From positions 372,001-436,000 of the forward strand of contig JAOTON010002101.1 of NCBI GenBank assembly GCA_034440635.1: DNA of 64,000 bases. Reading direction: 5' to 3'. The notes under the pieces were generated by a model, which did not search any database, was not told where the DNA came from, and saw nothing but the letters and a program-made list of their open reading frames with translations. Source of the stretch: Lepas anatifera (Eukaryota; Arthropoda; Thecostraca; Lepadidae). The position numbers were made by a program, and so were the translations under genes. Numbering within the stretch: position 1 is the first letter of the stretch; every line of letters starts with the position of its first letter. Shown in pieces: positions 11,077 through 20,949 of the stretch.

Positions 11077-13049
11077 CATATGTTTAAAACAAGATTCAGT
11101 GATATCTTGTTTGCTTTCATTGTGGGCTTGTGATATTTTATTTGTACCCTTTATTTGGTCCCATTTGTTCCTGCTGTGAAAATATCTTCTAATTTAAGAA
11201 GAGCCTAGCCATGTATGTGCGTAAGTGGTGTTTATCGCGGTATATTGAGGCAAATCCTCTGAGGACCTCAGTAAAACATGCCATTTAAGTATTTTTTAGC
11301 CTAAAGGTAAGAAAATTAGTCATGCAAAGGGTCTTTATAGTAAAAAACCAAGTGGTCAGATTTTGTTGGTGGTCGTACGTGCGAAAGTCGGCGAAAATAA
11401 TAAGTGACACCTCTGTGCTCAGACTATTGCGGTGAACATTTTATCAAACCGTGTAGCACTTATTGTGGACAGATGCAAAATCTGTTATGCTTTTGATGTA
11501 CACTCAGTATTTGGTTCGCTCCCAGCCTTCTTAGAGTGCACTTCAATGACTGGAAGCTAGGAGCTGCATACCCACTGGTGGGTTCAGGGAAAATTTACTT
11601 TCCTCCCAAACTCTGCGATTTTCACCGACCTTTAAAAAATGTGTATTCACGATTTTGGACCCTGTCCTCCCCTCCCCCACAAAAACATTGGCCTGGATCC
11701 GTCACTGACGTACTGAGTTATATCCTCTAGTCCACGTTGCACTCGGAAGACTGCTCGTTGGGGACTCGCAGACTTGATTGTTGCACGCGTTTCTCACCTG
11801 CCGAGGGTTATCACTCGCTTGTAATTTCCTGGTAGGTTATATTTTCTCATGTTTTTGTGAGATTGAATATAAGCCTCATTGATCAACTGACATCTGTTGG
11901 TTTTTAAAAGTAGATGAATTTTGCATTGCGTAGCCGAGGAGCATGATTATAAATTGGTAAGATGTTTCATAGCTTTGCCTCTCGAATTCTTGACGCAAAA
12001 TGGAGCCTGTGATTACACTGTGATCACATATTCGGGCACAGCCCCTCGTCAGAATCCTCATAATACAATAAGCGAAAACTTTTGGTCATAGTGTGACCAA
12101 GGCTTGAAATTTAGATCTGATTTGGAAATCGAATGCTGGAATAATGCAGTTCAGTACTGGAATATTCAAATATTGGAACTCGATTCGAGGTTATCCTAGC
12201 ACTCTGACTAAAAATGTATGTGTTCACCTATTATATTATGATAATTTTGGTGAAGGGATGTACCTGAATATGTATTAGTGTATTAGCCCCATTTTGGAAC
12301 TATGATTCGAGGAGGCTGGTCATGAAATATCTTATTAACGTAGATAATCTAATAAACAATCTAATAAAAATAACGGTTAATATACTATTTTATATAATGA
12401 TATGATGTTATATGAAGTGCTTCTGGAATTGTTTGTTCTATTATGAGAAAGGACCGTTTCCGAACTCCGAAGTATTAAAAATAAACGCTTATTATTTTCA
12501 TAAACAAATGTCACTCATGAGGGTAGCAGCTTGCTTGTCTTAAAGCTGCGATGCGTCTTCTTAGGTTTAGACTCTGTGACTACCAATGTTAAGATTAATT
12601 ATAGAATCCTTTTTATTTAATACGAACTGTTCCAGGCTATAATTTTGAGGTATATTTTCTTGATGTGCCCTGATCAGAAACTAACTCAACTTGAAGTAAA
12701 AAACAATGTATTCTTAAATCTTGTATATCTATATACGAAAAAAATTAGAAAGAGCTACCACCACGGACAGAGGAGTGAGGTGGCCAGTCCATCTCCAACC
12801 TGCAACACACAACAAACGTTCCCCCTGAAACAAAAAGTGATCAGGTTTGGGTTCGTGGTGCGTTCCACGCTTTTGTGAGTTCATCCAAGGATCGTGGTGG
12901 CTGCTCTCTGGTTCCCCAGTTCTGACGCATATCAAGAGTTATTCTTCCGTATCACATTCAGCTATTCTCCGGTTCTCTAGACTACGTGTTTTTATATTTT
13001 CCGGAGACCAAAGAATTACAATTATATCACAGATTTAGATGTCGACGCA
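10015..13049. other. AT-rich, intron-like DNA with small repeats
   Basis: No gene recognised. A local duplication repeats 'gaattcatc.atctgccctc' and 'tgcccatctgcat' (10438-10535). An (AT)n run lies at 11045-11074. The block 12028-12055 is the inverted counterpart of 16901-16928 (core GGGCTGTGCCCGAATAT). Sequence near 11535-11705 ends in 'cctggatccgtcactg', like a hAT MITE end, but no TSD could be confirmed. Confidence 0.4.
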
Positions 13050-13061
13050 CACATTTAATCT

Positions 13062-13422
13062 GATTGATTGATTGAGTGTTCCGGCCATATGGGAGGGGGG
13101 CGCCCCTGCAGGCGCCCCAACCGCCGCAGGAACATCGCCAGCCGTCGTGGGTCCGCCAGCGCTTCCCGGATGGGCGGGTCGTCCCGTCCAAATATGTCCC
13201 AGCGCAGGTCAGCGCACGCAGGGCACCGGGTCAGAAGGTGGTGGAGGATCTCGTCCTCTCTATCGTCGCATTCCTGTAACGTGGCCTCCGGGTTCAGGCC
13301 GATCCTCTTTCGGTAGCTGCACAGGAGAAGGGAGTGGCCAATGCGCAGGCGCTCCACCTCCACACTCTCCTGCCGTGAAAGGCCCAGGCGGTCTTTCAGG
13401 GTGGTCCGCCCTGGGAGACCGC
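13062..13422 (-). mobile_element. 5'-truncated LINE 3' end with 12-bp TSD
   Basis: The whole 361-bp insert is an open minus-strand frame encoding the extreme C-terminus of a non-LTR retrotransposon polyprotein. The landmarks are LRIGHSLLLCSYRKRIGL, then a cysteine/histidine segment (C, E, HHLL..CPAC), then DPRRLAMFLRRLGRL. This layout is typical of the region after the reverse transcriptase in Jockey/R1-like LINEs. The 3' tail is a short (CAAT)n-type repeat (plus strand 'gattgattgattgag'). The insert is bracketed by a perfect 12-bp duplication CACATTTAATCT (13050-13061 and 13423-13434), as expected for target-primed insertion. It is a dead fragment. Confidence 0.85.
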
Positions 13423-13487
13423 CACATTTAATCTCGAACACGTTTTATCTCGTACGGATTAACGTTTTATCTCGTTGTTTTACCAGA

Positions 13488-14062
13488 TTAACACGCGCAT
13501 CGACGGGGCTCTGAGCCGCCTTCGCTTTGACAGGGGGCGCGGGTACCCCCTAAAATCTCCAGAACCACGGTAGGTAGTGAAAAATGGTAAACGGCTTTGG
13601 GTAGCCCATACGCTTCTCCATCGAAATATTTTAACCATTTTGTCAGGTCACTTCAATCGGATGAGTTCACTTTGTTCCGACTTATGTTGTCTTAAACTTT
13701 GAGGTCAGGTCACTTGACCTGTACTGGTGACCTGACCTGAGATGACCTAACCTTAAAATTTTGACAAAAGTTGTAAAAATGATGAGAGAAGGTATGTCAA
13801 AATTTTTAACCCAAGTTTATTTTTAACCCGAGTGTGTTAAGTACCTACCTAATAAATGTGTGATGGCTTAAATTCCGTGGCGGCGCCCCTGCCTAGTTTT
13901 CTTTGCCTAGTGTTAGGAGTGTATGTTTTACCATGTACTGCGTTTTTACTGTTAATATACGCGTATGGATACCAGTGCGGCGGCGCTATGCGCCGCCGTT
14001 TTTATGTTCTTTCCGAAAAACCAGACGGGGGGGTACCCGCCTCCCGTCAATGCGCGTGTTAA
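13488..14062. mobile_element. TTAA-flanked element, subfamily A (575 bp, internally deleted)
   Basis: Ends TTAACACGCGCATCGACGGG and CCGTCAATGCGCGTGTTAA are inverted repeats with one mismatch. Compared with the ~850-bp copies at 25829-26680 and 48696-49535 it lacks an internal segment of about 270 bp. Just inside the right end is a hairpin (13978-13998, arms CGGCGGCGC and GCGCCGCCG) followed by TTTTT. Its right TTAA (14059-14062) is also the left TTAA of the next element. Confidence 0.85.
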
Positions 14063-15078
14063 CCCGCGCCCCACCGGGGGGTCCGGCGCCACCTTAGCCC
14101 CACCGGGGGCCATCGATGGCCCCCTCTAACTCCGAAAATATGGGCGTTAGCGCAAATCTGCAAAGTGCACTAGAAAGCTCGCGTGAATTCAGTAAGAAAT
14201 TACTTCACATGTTTTAGTGTTCAGGTCAATGGTTTGACCTCCAGAGGTCAAATTAGGTCAAGATCGGCTATTTTCACTCAAATATGCAATGCTTAAGCAA
14301 ACTGGGCATAACTCTTATGCCCTTAGAGCTATTGAGGTGTGGGAAAGTACATTTGATAGGAAATTGCCAGTACTTTTTCTGCTATGGAAACGTAAAGACC
14401 TCCCGACATTGGTTTGACCTCCAGAGGTCACCTCGTGACCTAGTATGACCTGAGGTCACGAAAGGTCAGAAAGTGACCTTGCCGTATATCAAATGAAAGC
14501 CAATGACGAGACAAACACGATGGTGTTTGTTTCAGCGCTCTAGCTTATACAGGTCAAAGTTACTGTTTTTGACCCCTGGTGACCTTGGATGACCTTGGGG
14601 ATGTCAAAGGGCAAATATGGCCCCTGGAATCCGTGAAAGGGTGTCCAAAAAACGCTTTTCTGATCAAGCTGAGCATTTTCAATCGTTTTTGTGACTTTTA
14701 GATCATAAGACAGCTTTTCCCATGCTTTTTCAATGGGAGAGGTCACCTCGTGACCTGACTTCAGGGCACGAAATCGAAAAATCCCGGATATGCACCTTGT
14801 AGACCCTGGAGGGGTCATAAAGTGTAGGAAGTTTCAAATCGATCGACTCCGAAATGTAGCTCTTACAGAGCTCTAAAGCTGAAGTGAGGTGACCTTGGTT
14901 GAACTCGTCTGGTGACCTGACCTTGGGTGACCCGGGGTAAAAAAATTCAGGGATGGTGGGAAAATGATGCAGTGAGAGGTAGAGCCCTCAACCACGGTGC
15001 TGCGCCTCATCGTCTTTCTGCTATCCCGGAAAAACCTTAGGGGGGGCCATCGATGGCCCCCGGTGGGGCGAGGGTTAA
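14059..15078. mobile_element. TTAA-flanked element, subfamily B (1020 bp)
   Basis: Starts TTAACCCGCGCCCCACCGGG and ends with CCCCGGTGGGGCGAGGGTTAA-like sequence. Subterminal palindromes GGCCATCGATGGCC occur near both ends. The interior carries many TGACCT/AGGTCA hexamers. It is near-identical along its length to 24799-25832. It has no transposase; open frames such as 14540-14818 minus are conserved between copies only because the DNA is. Confidence 0.88.
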
Positions 15079-15457
15079 ACGATTAATTAATCTCGAGACA
15101 CATTAATCTCGAGATTAACACATATAATCTCGAAGAGCCACCCCTGCTTTTTATTGAGCCGGTTTCTGGTTCTTGGTTTGCACGAAAACCGGTCAGCCTT
15201 CAAGAATGGCCTTCAGCAAAGGACACAAAAGACATTTTCGAACGGCGAACAGCGTGTCCCGCTGGTCAGAAAACAGGGGAACTGGTCTCCAATAGAGGGA
15301 AATCCGACGGATTGAGAACCATTGCAGGGAGCTGGAGGCAAGCCGGTTCCAGTTTGGTACGCCGATCAGATTAGAAAAATATTTGGGGCTAATATTCCCT
15401 TTCCCTCAACTACCCGGACGGAGGGATAACCAGAAGAAATTGTCCTTAGAATATTTA
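15079..15457. other. No gene recognised; repeated ATTAATCTCGAG words
   Basis: The first 60 bp hold three 'ttaatctcgag'-like words, similar to 13428-13475 on the other side of the two TTAA elements. The rest is unique sequence without a recognisable feature. Confidence 0.4.
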
Positions 15458-15465
15458 CTTCATCC

Positions 15466-15703
15466 CATAGGAGGATCCAGGAGGGCAAAGGGGCACGTGC
15501 CCCCCTCCCCTCTCTGATTAACTCTCGGTGAACCCTAAAATTTCGCGTCCCATCCCCTCCCCCAGGATGCGAAAATCAGCGCACACTGATAGGATTTAGC
15601 GTCCATCTGATAGGTTTTGCCGGTCAAAGGTGGCGCCCCCCGGTCCGGATGGTGCCCTCCCCGGAAGTTACCCCCCCGATCGACAATCATGGATCCGACT
15701 ATG
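15466..15703. mobile_element. hAT-type MITE (238 bp) with 8-bp TSD CTTCATCC
   Basis: Left end CATAGGAGGATCCAGG, right end CATGGATCCGACTATG. Perfect duplication CTTCATCC at 15458-15465 and 15704-15711. The interior, with serial 'ggcgcc...ccggtc' and 'gataggtttt' words, matches 33445-33660 and 51171-51423, giving another hAT MITE family. Confidence 0.88.
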
Positions 15704-15769
15704 CTTCATCCATTAGTACGCATGAACAAACAAGAAGAAAATCAGAACAATTGTTTTTACAGTAAAAAC

Positions 15770-15845
15770 TTCCACGACCTAGATTCGAACCCGTATTACC
15801 CGTGTGAGAGTCGGGAATGGAGGCCACTATACCATCCCCGCTGTA
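15770..15845 (-). tRNA. tRNA-Glu-like sequence (CTC), degenerate
   Basis: Read on the minus strand: a box A-like GGTATAGTGG, an anticodon-loop context GACTCTCACAC as in tRNA-Glu with anticodon CTC, and a box B GGGTTCGAATCT. The T-stem and acceptor stem do not pair well, so this is more likely a tRNA pseudogene or the head of a SINE than a working tRNA. No matching SINE body was seen elsewhere in the window. Confidence 0.55.
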
Positions 15846-15849
15846 CGAC

Positions 15850-16203
15850 ACCTGCCCGATTTTAAAACTTTCCTGATTAGTTTTCTCAAGCCGAATGTTT
15901 TGGACAATTTAATCTAATATTTGTATTTTTTAAGGGTTAATAAAAATAAATTGAATACGAATACAGCATAAAAATATTTTCTACCTCCAAAAAATCATTT
16001 ATAGAACTTAAAACTTTGATTGATAGAATAGAGGTGAAGAGCAGGTTACAGCCTATTATTGCTATTGTTAGCAAATTTGAATAATTGTTGAGTGGCCTCC
16101 AAAAATTTAGCTGAAGATAAAGAAATGATTGATAGTACCAGAATCAGGATTTTTCAAATATTAAGAAACCACTATAAAAATTTTTGCGACAATGTCCCTT
16201 TAA
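15850..16203. mobile_element. MITE end, TTAAAGGGACATTGTCGCAA type (right boundary)
   Basis: The right boundary, the reverse complement of TTAAAGGGACATTGTCGCAA, ends with TTAA at 16200-16203. It is the exact counterpart of the boundary at 8282. The left limit given here is arbitrary, because this copy's own left terminus was not found. Confidence 0.5.
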
Positions 16204-16630
16204 GGGAGAACACATTGTTTGACCTCTCAATGTCAAAACATTGACCTGATATTAGCCCGTGCACGAGATGATCCCCAAAGTTTTTTCCTGAGAAATTTGA
16301 GAAAATCTTGGCGTGCATTGATGGACAAAAGAATAAGAAAGTTCGATATTTTACGAGCTTTCAGCACTTACCCCAGAGAGAGAGAGAGGCGAGGTTTGAT
16401 CACCTGCCCCGGGTTTCTCCGGGTGCACCCAAAAACGGCACCTGAAGCGTCGTCGCACTTGGCACACCTTATCTTTGATTAATTCCGCAGCCTTTCAGAA
16501 AACTTTAAGTTTTGACCATCTCAGGCCAGGTCACCAGGCAGCAGTGACGGATCTAGGATTTCGTTAAGGGGGGGCCCAGGCTCGGAGGGCGCCGAACCTG
16601 GGGGGCGCCGAACCTGAGGGGCGCCAATTT

Positions 16631-17161
16631 CAGTGGCGGATCTAGCCGGTCGGTTTGGGAGGGGTAAACCAAAGTCGAAAAGCAAAAAAAAAAACGTCAC
16701 GCAGTAAAAACCTGCGCTACCAATATCACTTGCCCGTAGAATTTTGGGTATTTGAGGCGAAAAGCCAAAAAAAAACTTCACGGGGTGAAAAATATGGGCT
16801 CGAGATACTTCTTCCTATCCAAGGCTGGCTATACTATGCCTTGCTATACTATGGAGGTCTGGCTATACTATAACTGAGAATTATTGATATTTACTCCATG
16901 ATTCTGATGAAGGGCTGTGCCCGAATATATAATCTTCAGTGTTTTTTACATTTCCGGATTCGAGGGGGCAGGTCAGGGAACATCTTATCAACTTATGTTC
17001 TGTTTGAAGTTGAGAGTTGGAACACCAAAATCTTGCTTATAAACTAAGAAGGAGTAGGGGAAAAAGGAGGTTAATCGCTTTGGGGGCGAAAACGCAGTTT
17101 TGCCCCGAGCTTTTTCGTTTGGGGGAATGCCTTTTTCCCCTCCCCCTTGGATCCGCCACTG
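16631..17161. mobile_element. Nested hAT-type element (531 bp) with 8-bp TSD GCCAATTT
   Basis: Left end CAGTGGCGGATCTAGC, right end CTTGGATCCGCCACTG, with perfect GCCAATTT duplications (16623-16630 and 17162-17169). It sits about 90 bp inside the larger hAT element, so it inserted later. The interior has 'aaagccaaaaaaaa' words and a 'ggctatactat' triple repeat (16826-16871). Confidence 0.88.
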
Positions 17162-17479
17162 GCCAATTTACCACCAAAAAGGCGGCCAGTGTCAATGAAG
17201 AACGCGTTTAAAAAAGGATTTGTAAATGTTTATTTTCATGAAAGCTTCCTCTTAGTGAGGACATGCTCACGTTTACCATCAAGCATATTTCGGGCCAGCT
17301 AACGACTGGTACCGTGGTAGAAAATGCTGAAAGCACCCACTGACACTAACTGGACCGCGATGAGCAAATAATATAGTTATATTCGGTCATGGTAAAAACT
17401 GAGGTGTCGTATCCACCACCTCCACTTATCACAGCTAACGGCTCAATACTGAAATACCCGATTGACGCTAACCTGAGCC

Positions 17480-18235
17480 TTATAGCCCGCAGAACCTCTG
17501 CGGGCCTGGGCCCCTGAGTTTTCGGTGACTTCGATGAGTTTATATCGAGTCCCCTCAGCTGATCTGGGACCGCTTTAGTTAACCAGACTCTCACACTGAA
17601 CTTGAAACCTATATGTCACTGCTGTAGCCTATTAAGCTTTTTGGGGCCCTTTTATTGATATAGGGCCCCCTCAACCGGTCCTGGGCCCTCTGAGCTAAAA
17701 GCTGGAGCTCTGAGCCTGAGCCCCAAGCTGGATTAGTGTCCCTTAAGCTGGTCAGGGTCCCCTGGGTTGGTATTGTTTTCGTTTAACTGATATAGATCCC
17801 TTCAGCTTGTTTGGGGCCCGTTGTGCGTATCTGGGCACTAGTTCGTCGAGGCACCCAGCTAGTCTGGCCCTATTAGTTTTATGGGCCTTCTGAGCTTCTG
17901 CAGGTTCCCCTCAGAGTGTCTGGGCCCCATGAGTTGAAAATTGGACTCCTGGGTTAGTTTTGGGTCCCTGAGCTTATTTAGAAACCGTTTAAATAGGTAG
18001 GCACCCCACGCTGGTCTTGAGAATCCTGTGTTGGCGCTGAGGTCAAATGAGCTCGTCGGGGGCCCTTATCTGGGGCCCCTTAACTGGCACGGGCCCCTCA
18101 GCTGATTTTGGAAACCCAAAATCCCTCCTACCGGATTCCACCCACGCCAGATTTCCTGACTCCCTGAGGGCCCCTGGGGGCCATTGGGGATTTTTCCCGC
18201 GATCAGCGCTAGGGCCCCTCCCCCGAGACAAAGCT
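17480..18235. repeat. Degenerate minisatellite, GGGCCCC..AGCTG units
   Basis: Roughly 35-45-bp irregular units built on 'ggg(g)cccc', 'tgagct' and 'agctggtctggg' words. About twenty poorly conserved units are present. It lies within the large hAT element and differs from the GGCGCC minisatellite farther right. Non-coding. Confidence 0.75.
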
Positions 18236-18279
18236 TACAACATGTCTCTGTGTATATACTCTAGCATCTGCCAGAGTTG

Positions 18280-19050
18280 AGCTAGAATCATTTTTAGGCA
18301 CAATTCGCTTCCTCTCGTTACGGCGAATCATCAAATAATGCATAATATGACTATACTAGGTCAAAACATAAAAATGACCTGACCTAAGGCTAGGTCAAGG
18401 TCATCATCTAGCCTAGCACAGTCAGTATGCATATGAATCAACTCACAATAGCAATAAAAATGGTATCAAAATACGGGTTTTGTCAATATTTCCTGCAAAG
18501 CAATTAACCCAAGTCTTAAAACCTGCTTAGGAAGCCACAGATGAACTCTCAGAGGTAACATGTCTAAACTTGCAACATGAACCGATAAAGAGGCCTAGGA
18601 TACCATGATTTGGAGAATCCGAAGGTATTCCAAGCGGCGTCTGCAGACATAGAGCAATTTTTCGGCAAATTTCCGTTTTACCCCATGCATTTTCAATGGA
18701 GAGGTCATGATTCGTACCTGTCCCTAGGTCATCGATGGGAAAAATCCCGCAATAAATGTATTAGTACTTTTTGGGCCCATTATATGGTACAAGTTTGAAT
18801 TCGATAGATTCACCTTTTCTCACTTACGCCAACTTAAACATTTTTTGGGGTGAGGTCACTTGACCTGCACTGGTGACCTGACCTGAGATGACGCAACCTT
18901 AAATTTTGAGGGAAAGTTGCGGAATTGATCAATGATAAGGTGTGACAAGTACTGTGTCGCTTCGCGCCGACGTTTTTTCGTGCCACTGGGAGACCTCGAG
19001 AGGGTGTTCAAGCACCCCCCAACGGGCCGGAACGGGGCGCGAATACTCTA
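18280..19050. mobile_element. TTAA-family element, subfamily D, left-truncated
   Basis: The interior parallels the subfamily D copy at 5936-6958: 'aggcac.attcgcttcctctcgtt', 'gcaaagcaattaaccca', 'gatgacctgagatgac', then 'cgccgacgttttttcgtgcc'. The left tip is missing, and the right tip is mutated (about 'aacggggcgcgaatac' with no TTAA). It is inserted in, or was captured by, the large hAT element. Confidence 0.7.
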
Positions 19051-19059
19051 GAACAGGGC

Positions 19060-19335
19060 TGAGGCCAAAAGGGAAGGCTCTAAACAATGTCTGCAATTTT
19101 TGGGGTCAAGGTCCTTCAAGGTCATTGACCTATTACGGCACAACCCAACATATTATGCCTAATTTACGCTATAACTAGCGCTGTGCCCAAGCTTACCAAT
19201 GATCTTTGATCAAGCCTTGATCATCAAGGCCAGCGACCTTTAAAATTGACCTGTAACCTTGATCTAAACACTGAATAACCTTTACTTTGATATAATAGCA
19301 TACGTCATAATAGGAATCGTAACATTATGCAACGT
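19060..19335. repeat. AGGTCA-rich interspersed repeat, copy 2
   Basis: Shares its order of blocks with 150-470: 'aaggtcattgacctatta', 'cctttactttgatataat' and 'acgtcataataggaa'. It directly follows the truncated subfamily D element. The ends are unclear. Confidence 0.5.
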
Positions 19336-19339
19336 AATT

Positions 19340-19520
19340 TAGGGGCTGTCCAGGAGTACCTGTGCTCATCAGGGACACCTATGCTCTCTGGAGGAGGCCT
19401 TTGCTTCGATGAGGCACCTGTGCCACCCAGGGGCGCCTTCGCTCCCCAATGGACGCAACCTAGCTATCCAGGGGCATCTTTGCTGTTCCGGGGGTGCCTT
19501 TGATACCCAGTGCCCAAGGG
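19340..19520. repeat. GGCGCC minisatellite, left segment
   Basis: Nine or so degenerate ~20-bp units such as 'caggggcgccttcgctcccc'. It is the same repeat as the long array at 20950-24130. The two segments appear to be one array split by about 1.4 kb of inserted DNA that includes the LINE fragment. Confidence 0.75.
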
Positions 19521-19531
19521 GAGCTTTTTTA

Positions 19532-19641
19532 ATTGCATTGCAGCTAAATTGATACAATAAAAAGATACGGGTAGCGCGATCCAGAAGAGCCTCCTTTGAG
19601 GCTTGAAGAAAGCTTTCGGTGGTTTTTCGGACGAGGAGATT
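19532..19641. repeat. Dispersed repeat, pair with 8837-8943
   Basis: Nearly identical to 8837-8943 (for example 'gatacaataaaaagatacgg' in both). It interrupts the GGCGCC minisatellite. Confidence 0.8.
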
Positions 19642-20240
19642 TTTTTTTAAAGTTCACCGGAATTTAGGCCCTGCAAAACATATTTCTTCCTCGCTTGTGT
19701 GACATCATACAGGGTGATGACCTCACACCTACGTCACGGATTCTCTCCAGTTTCTAGTGCCGACCATTACGACGTTCTTTTTTTTAATTTAAATGAACTG
19801 TGGAACCGTGCCAGCCAGCCCCCAACCACGCATCAGAAGACGCCTGCATTGTGACGTCATGCTGGCGATTGAACTTCCCTTCACCCCTAGGGTCGCATGT
19901 TAAAGCTCGCTTATTTTTTTCGACTTTTTTTAACCTTTAATACATCTCATACATCTTATGCATCACAGAGGGTCTAGATATTATGGATCAGAGCCAGGAG
20001 CGTAAAGGTGAACAGGACCTTGTCTCTAACCCCCCAGCCCGTCTATTTTTGCATGTTATTCCCCTCAATAATTATGTGTAACCTATTCATTATCAAGAAA
20101 AAACAGATACAATATTTCTAGCATATTGCAAAAATGTGTCAGGTGATTATTCTTGCAGCGAGAGGAATCTAGCACACTGATGCATTGCACTTTTACTAAA
20201 GCATATGTTGGAGAAACCACAAACAAAATTTGCACAATTC

Positions 20241-20912
20241 CTAATAGTCCTGGATCAAAATTTGCTTGATAGTGTTTTTGAAGCCTTCCTTTGACGATGG
20301 GACCTCATGCAGCAGTGGTATGTGAGGGACTACAATGTCATTCCAGGTTTTCGGTATTGTAATTGAGAAAGCAAACGTCCTATAGAGTGTTTCAGCCTGT
20401 TGTTGTTGAAAGTGTCGGTTCTGTTTTGTTAGTCTGTGGCACTCATGATAGTGGAAGTGCCTTGCATACACGTCTGGTAGCGTTTTGTTTATGAAATTGT
20501 GTAAGATTATTAATTTCTGCTCTTTAATTATGTCTTTTAATTTGAGCAGGTTCAATCTCTTGAAAATCGGGGAACTTGGGGTCATGTAATGCACTCCTTC
20601 AATGAGTCTCACAACTCTCTTTTGCATTTTGAATAACTTTGCTATGTTTCCGTCAAAGTTGCTTCCATAGATGAAAGCACAGTAGCTCAAGTAGGGCCGA
20701 ATCAGAGCGTGGTATAACATAAGGAGGTGCTGTTTTCCCAGAAAATGTTTTGCTCTTGCAATTAATCCAATGTTTCGGCAGAGAGTGTTGAACGTTTTTT
20801 GTATGTGCGTTTTAAACTTAAGGTTCTCGTCTAGATGTACGCCAAGATATTTGACAGTTTCTGCCCTTGAAATAGCGTTAGAATTTATTAGGATGTCAAT
20901 GATCCAATGATG
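20241..20912 (-). mobile_element. LINE reverse transcriptase 3' fragment, minus strand
   Basis: A continuous minus-strand frame of about 223 codons runs from just after a stop at 20913-20915 down to a stop at 20241. Residues such as VKYLGVHLDENLKF, LMLYHALIRPYLSYC and, near the end, ITIPKTWNDI match the thumb and C-terminal end typical of CR1/Jockey-group non-LTR reverse transcriptases. The catalytic palm lies upstream and is absent, so the copy is heavily 5'-truncated. At the truncation edge a 12-bp word GATGTCAATGAT is repeated (20892-20903 and 20909-20920). The frame is intact, which suggests a fairly recent insertion into the minisatellite. Confidence 0.85.
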
Positions 20913-20949
20913 TCAATGATTCTTATCCAGGTTCACCTTGGTATTGAGG

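Noticed and set aside
11535..11705. Possible hAT MITE ending 'cctggatccgtcactg'
   Set aside because: The proposed left end is weak and the flanking eight bases do not match.
14540..14818. Frame conserved with 27196-27471 (minus, 91-92 residues)
   Set aside because: Both are the same stretch of subfamily B TTAA elements. The DNA is conserved throughout, and a related copy at 24799-25832 breaks the frame.
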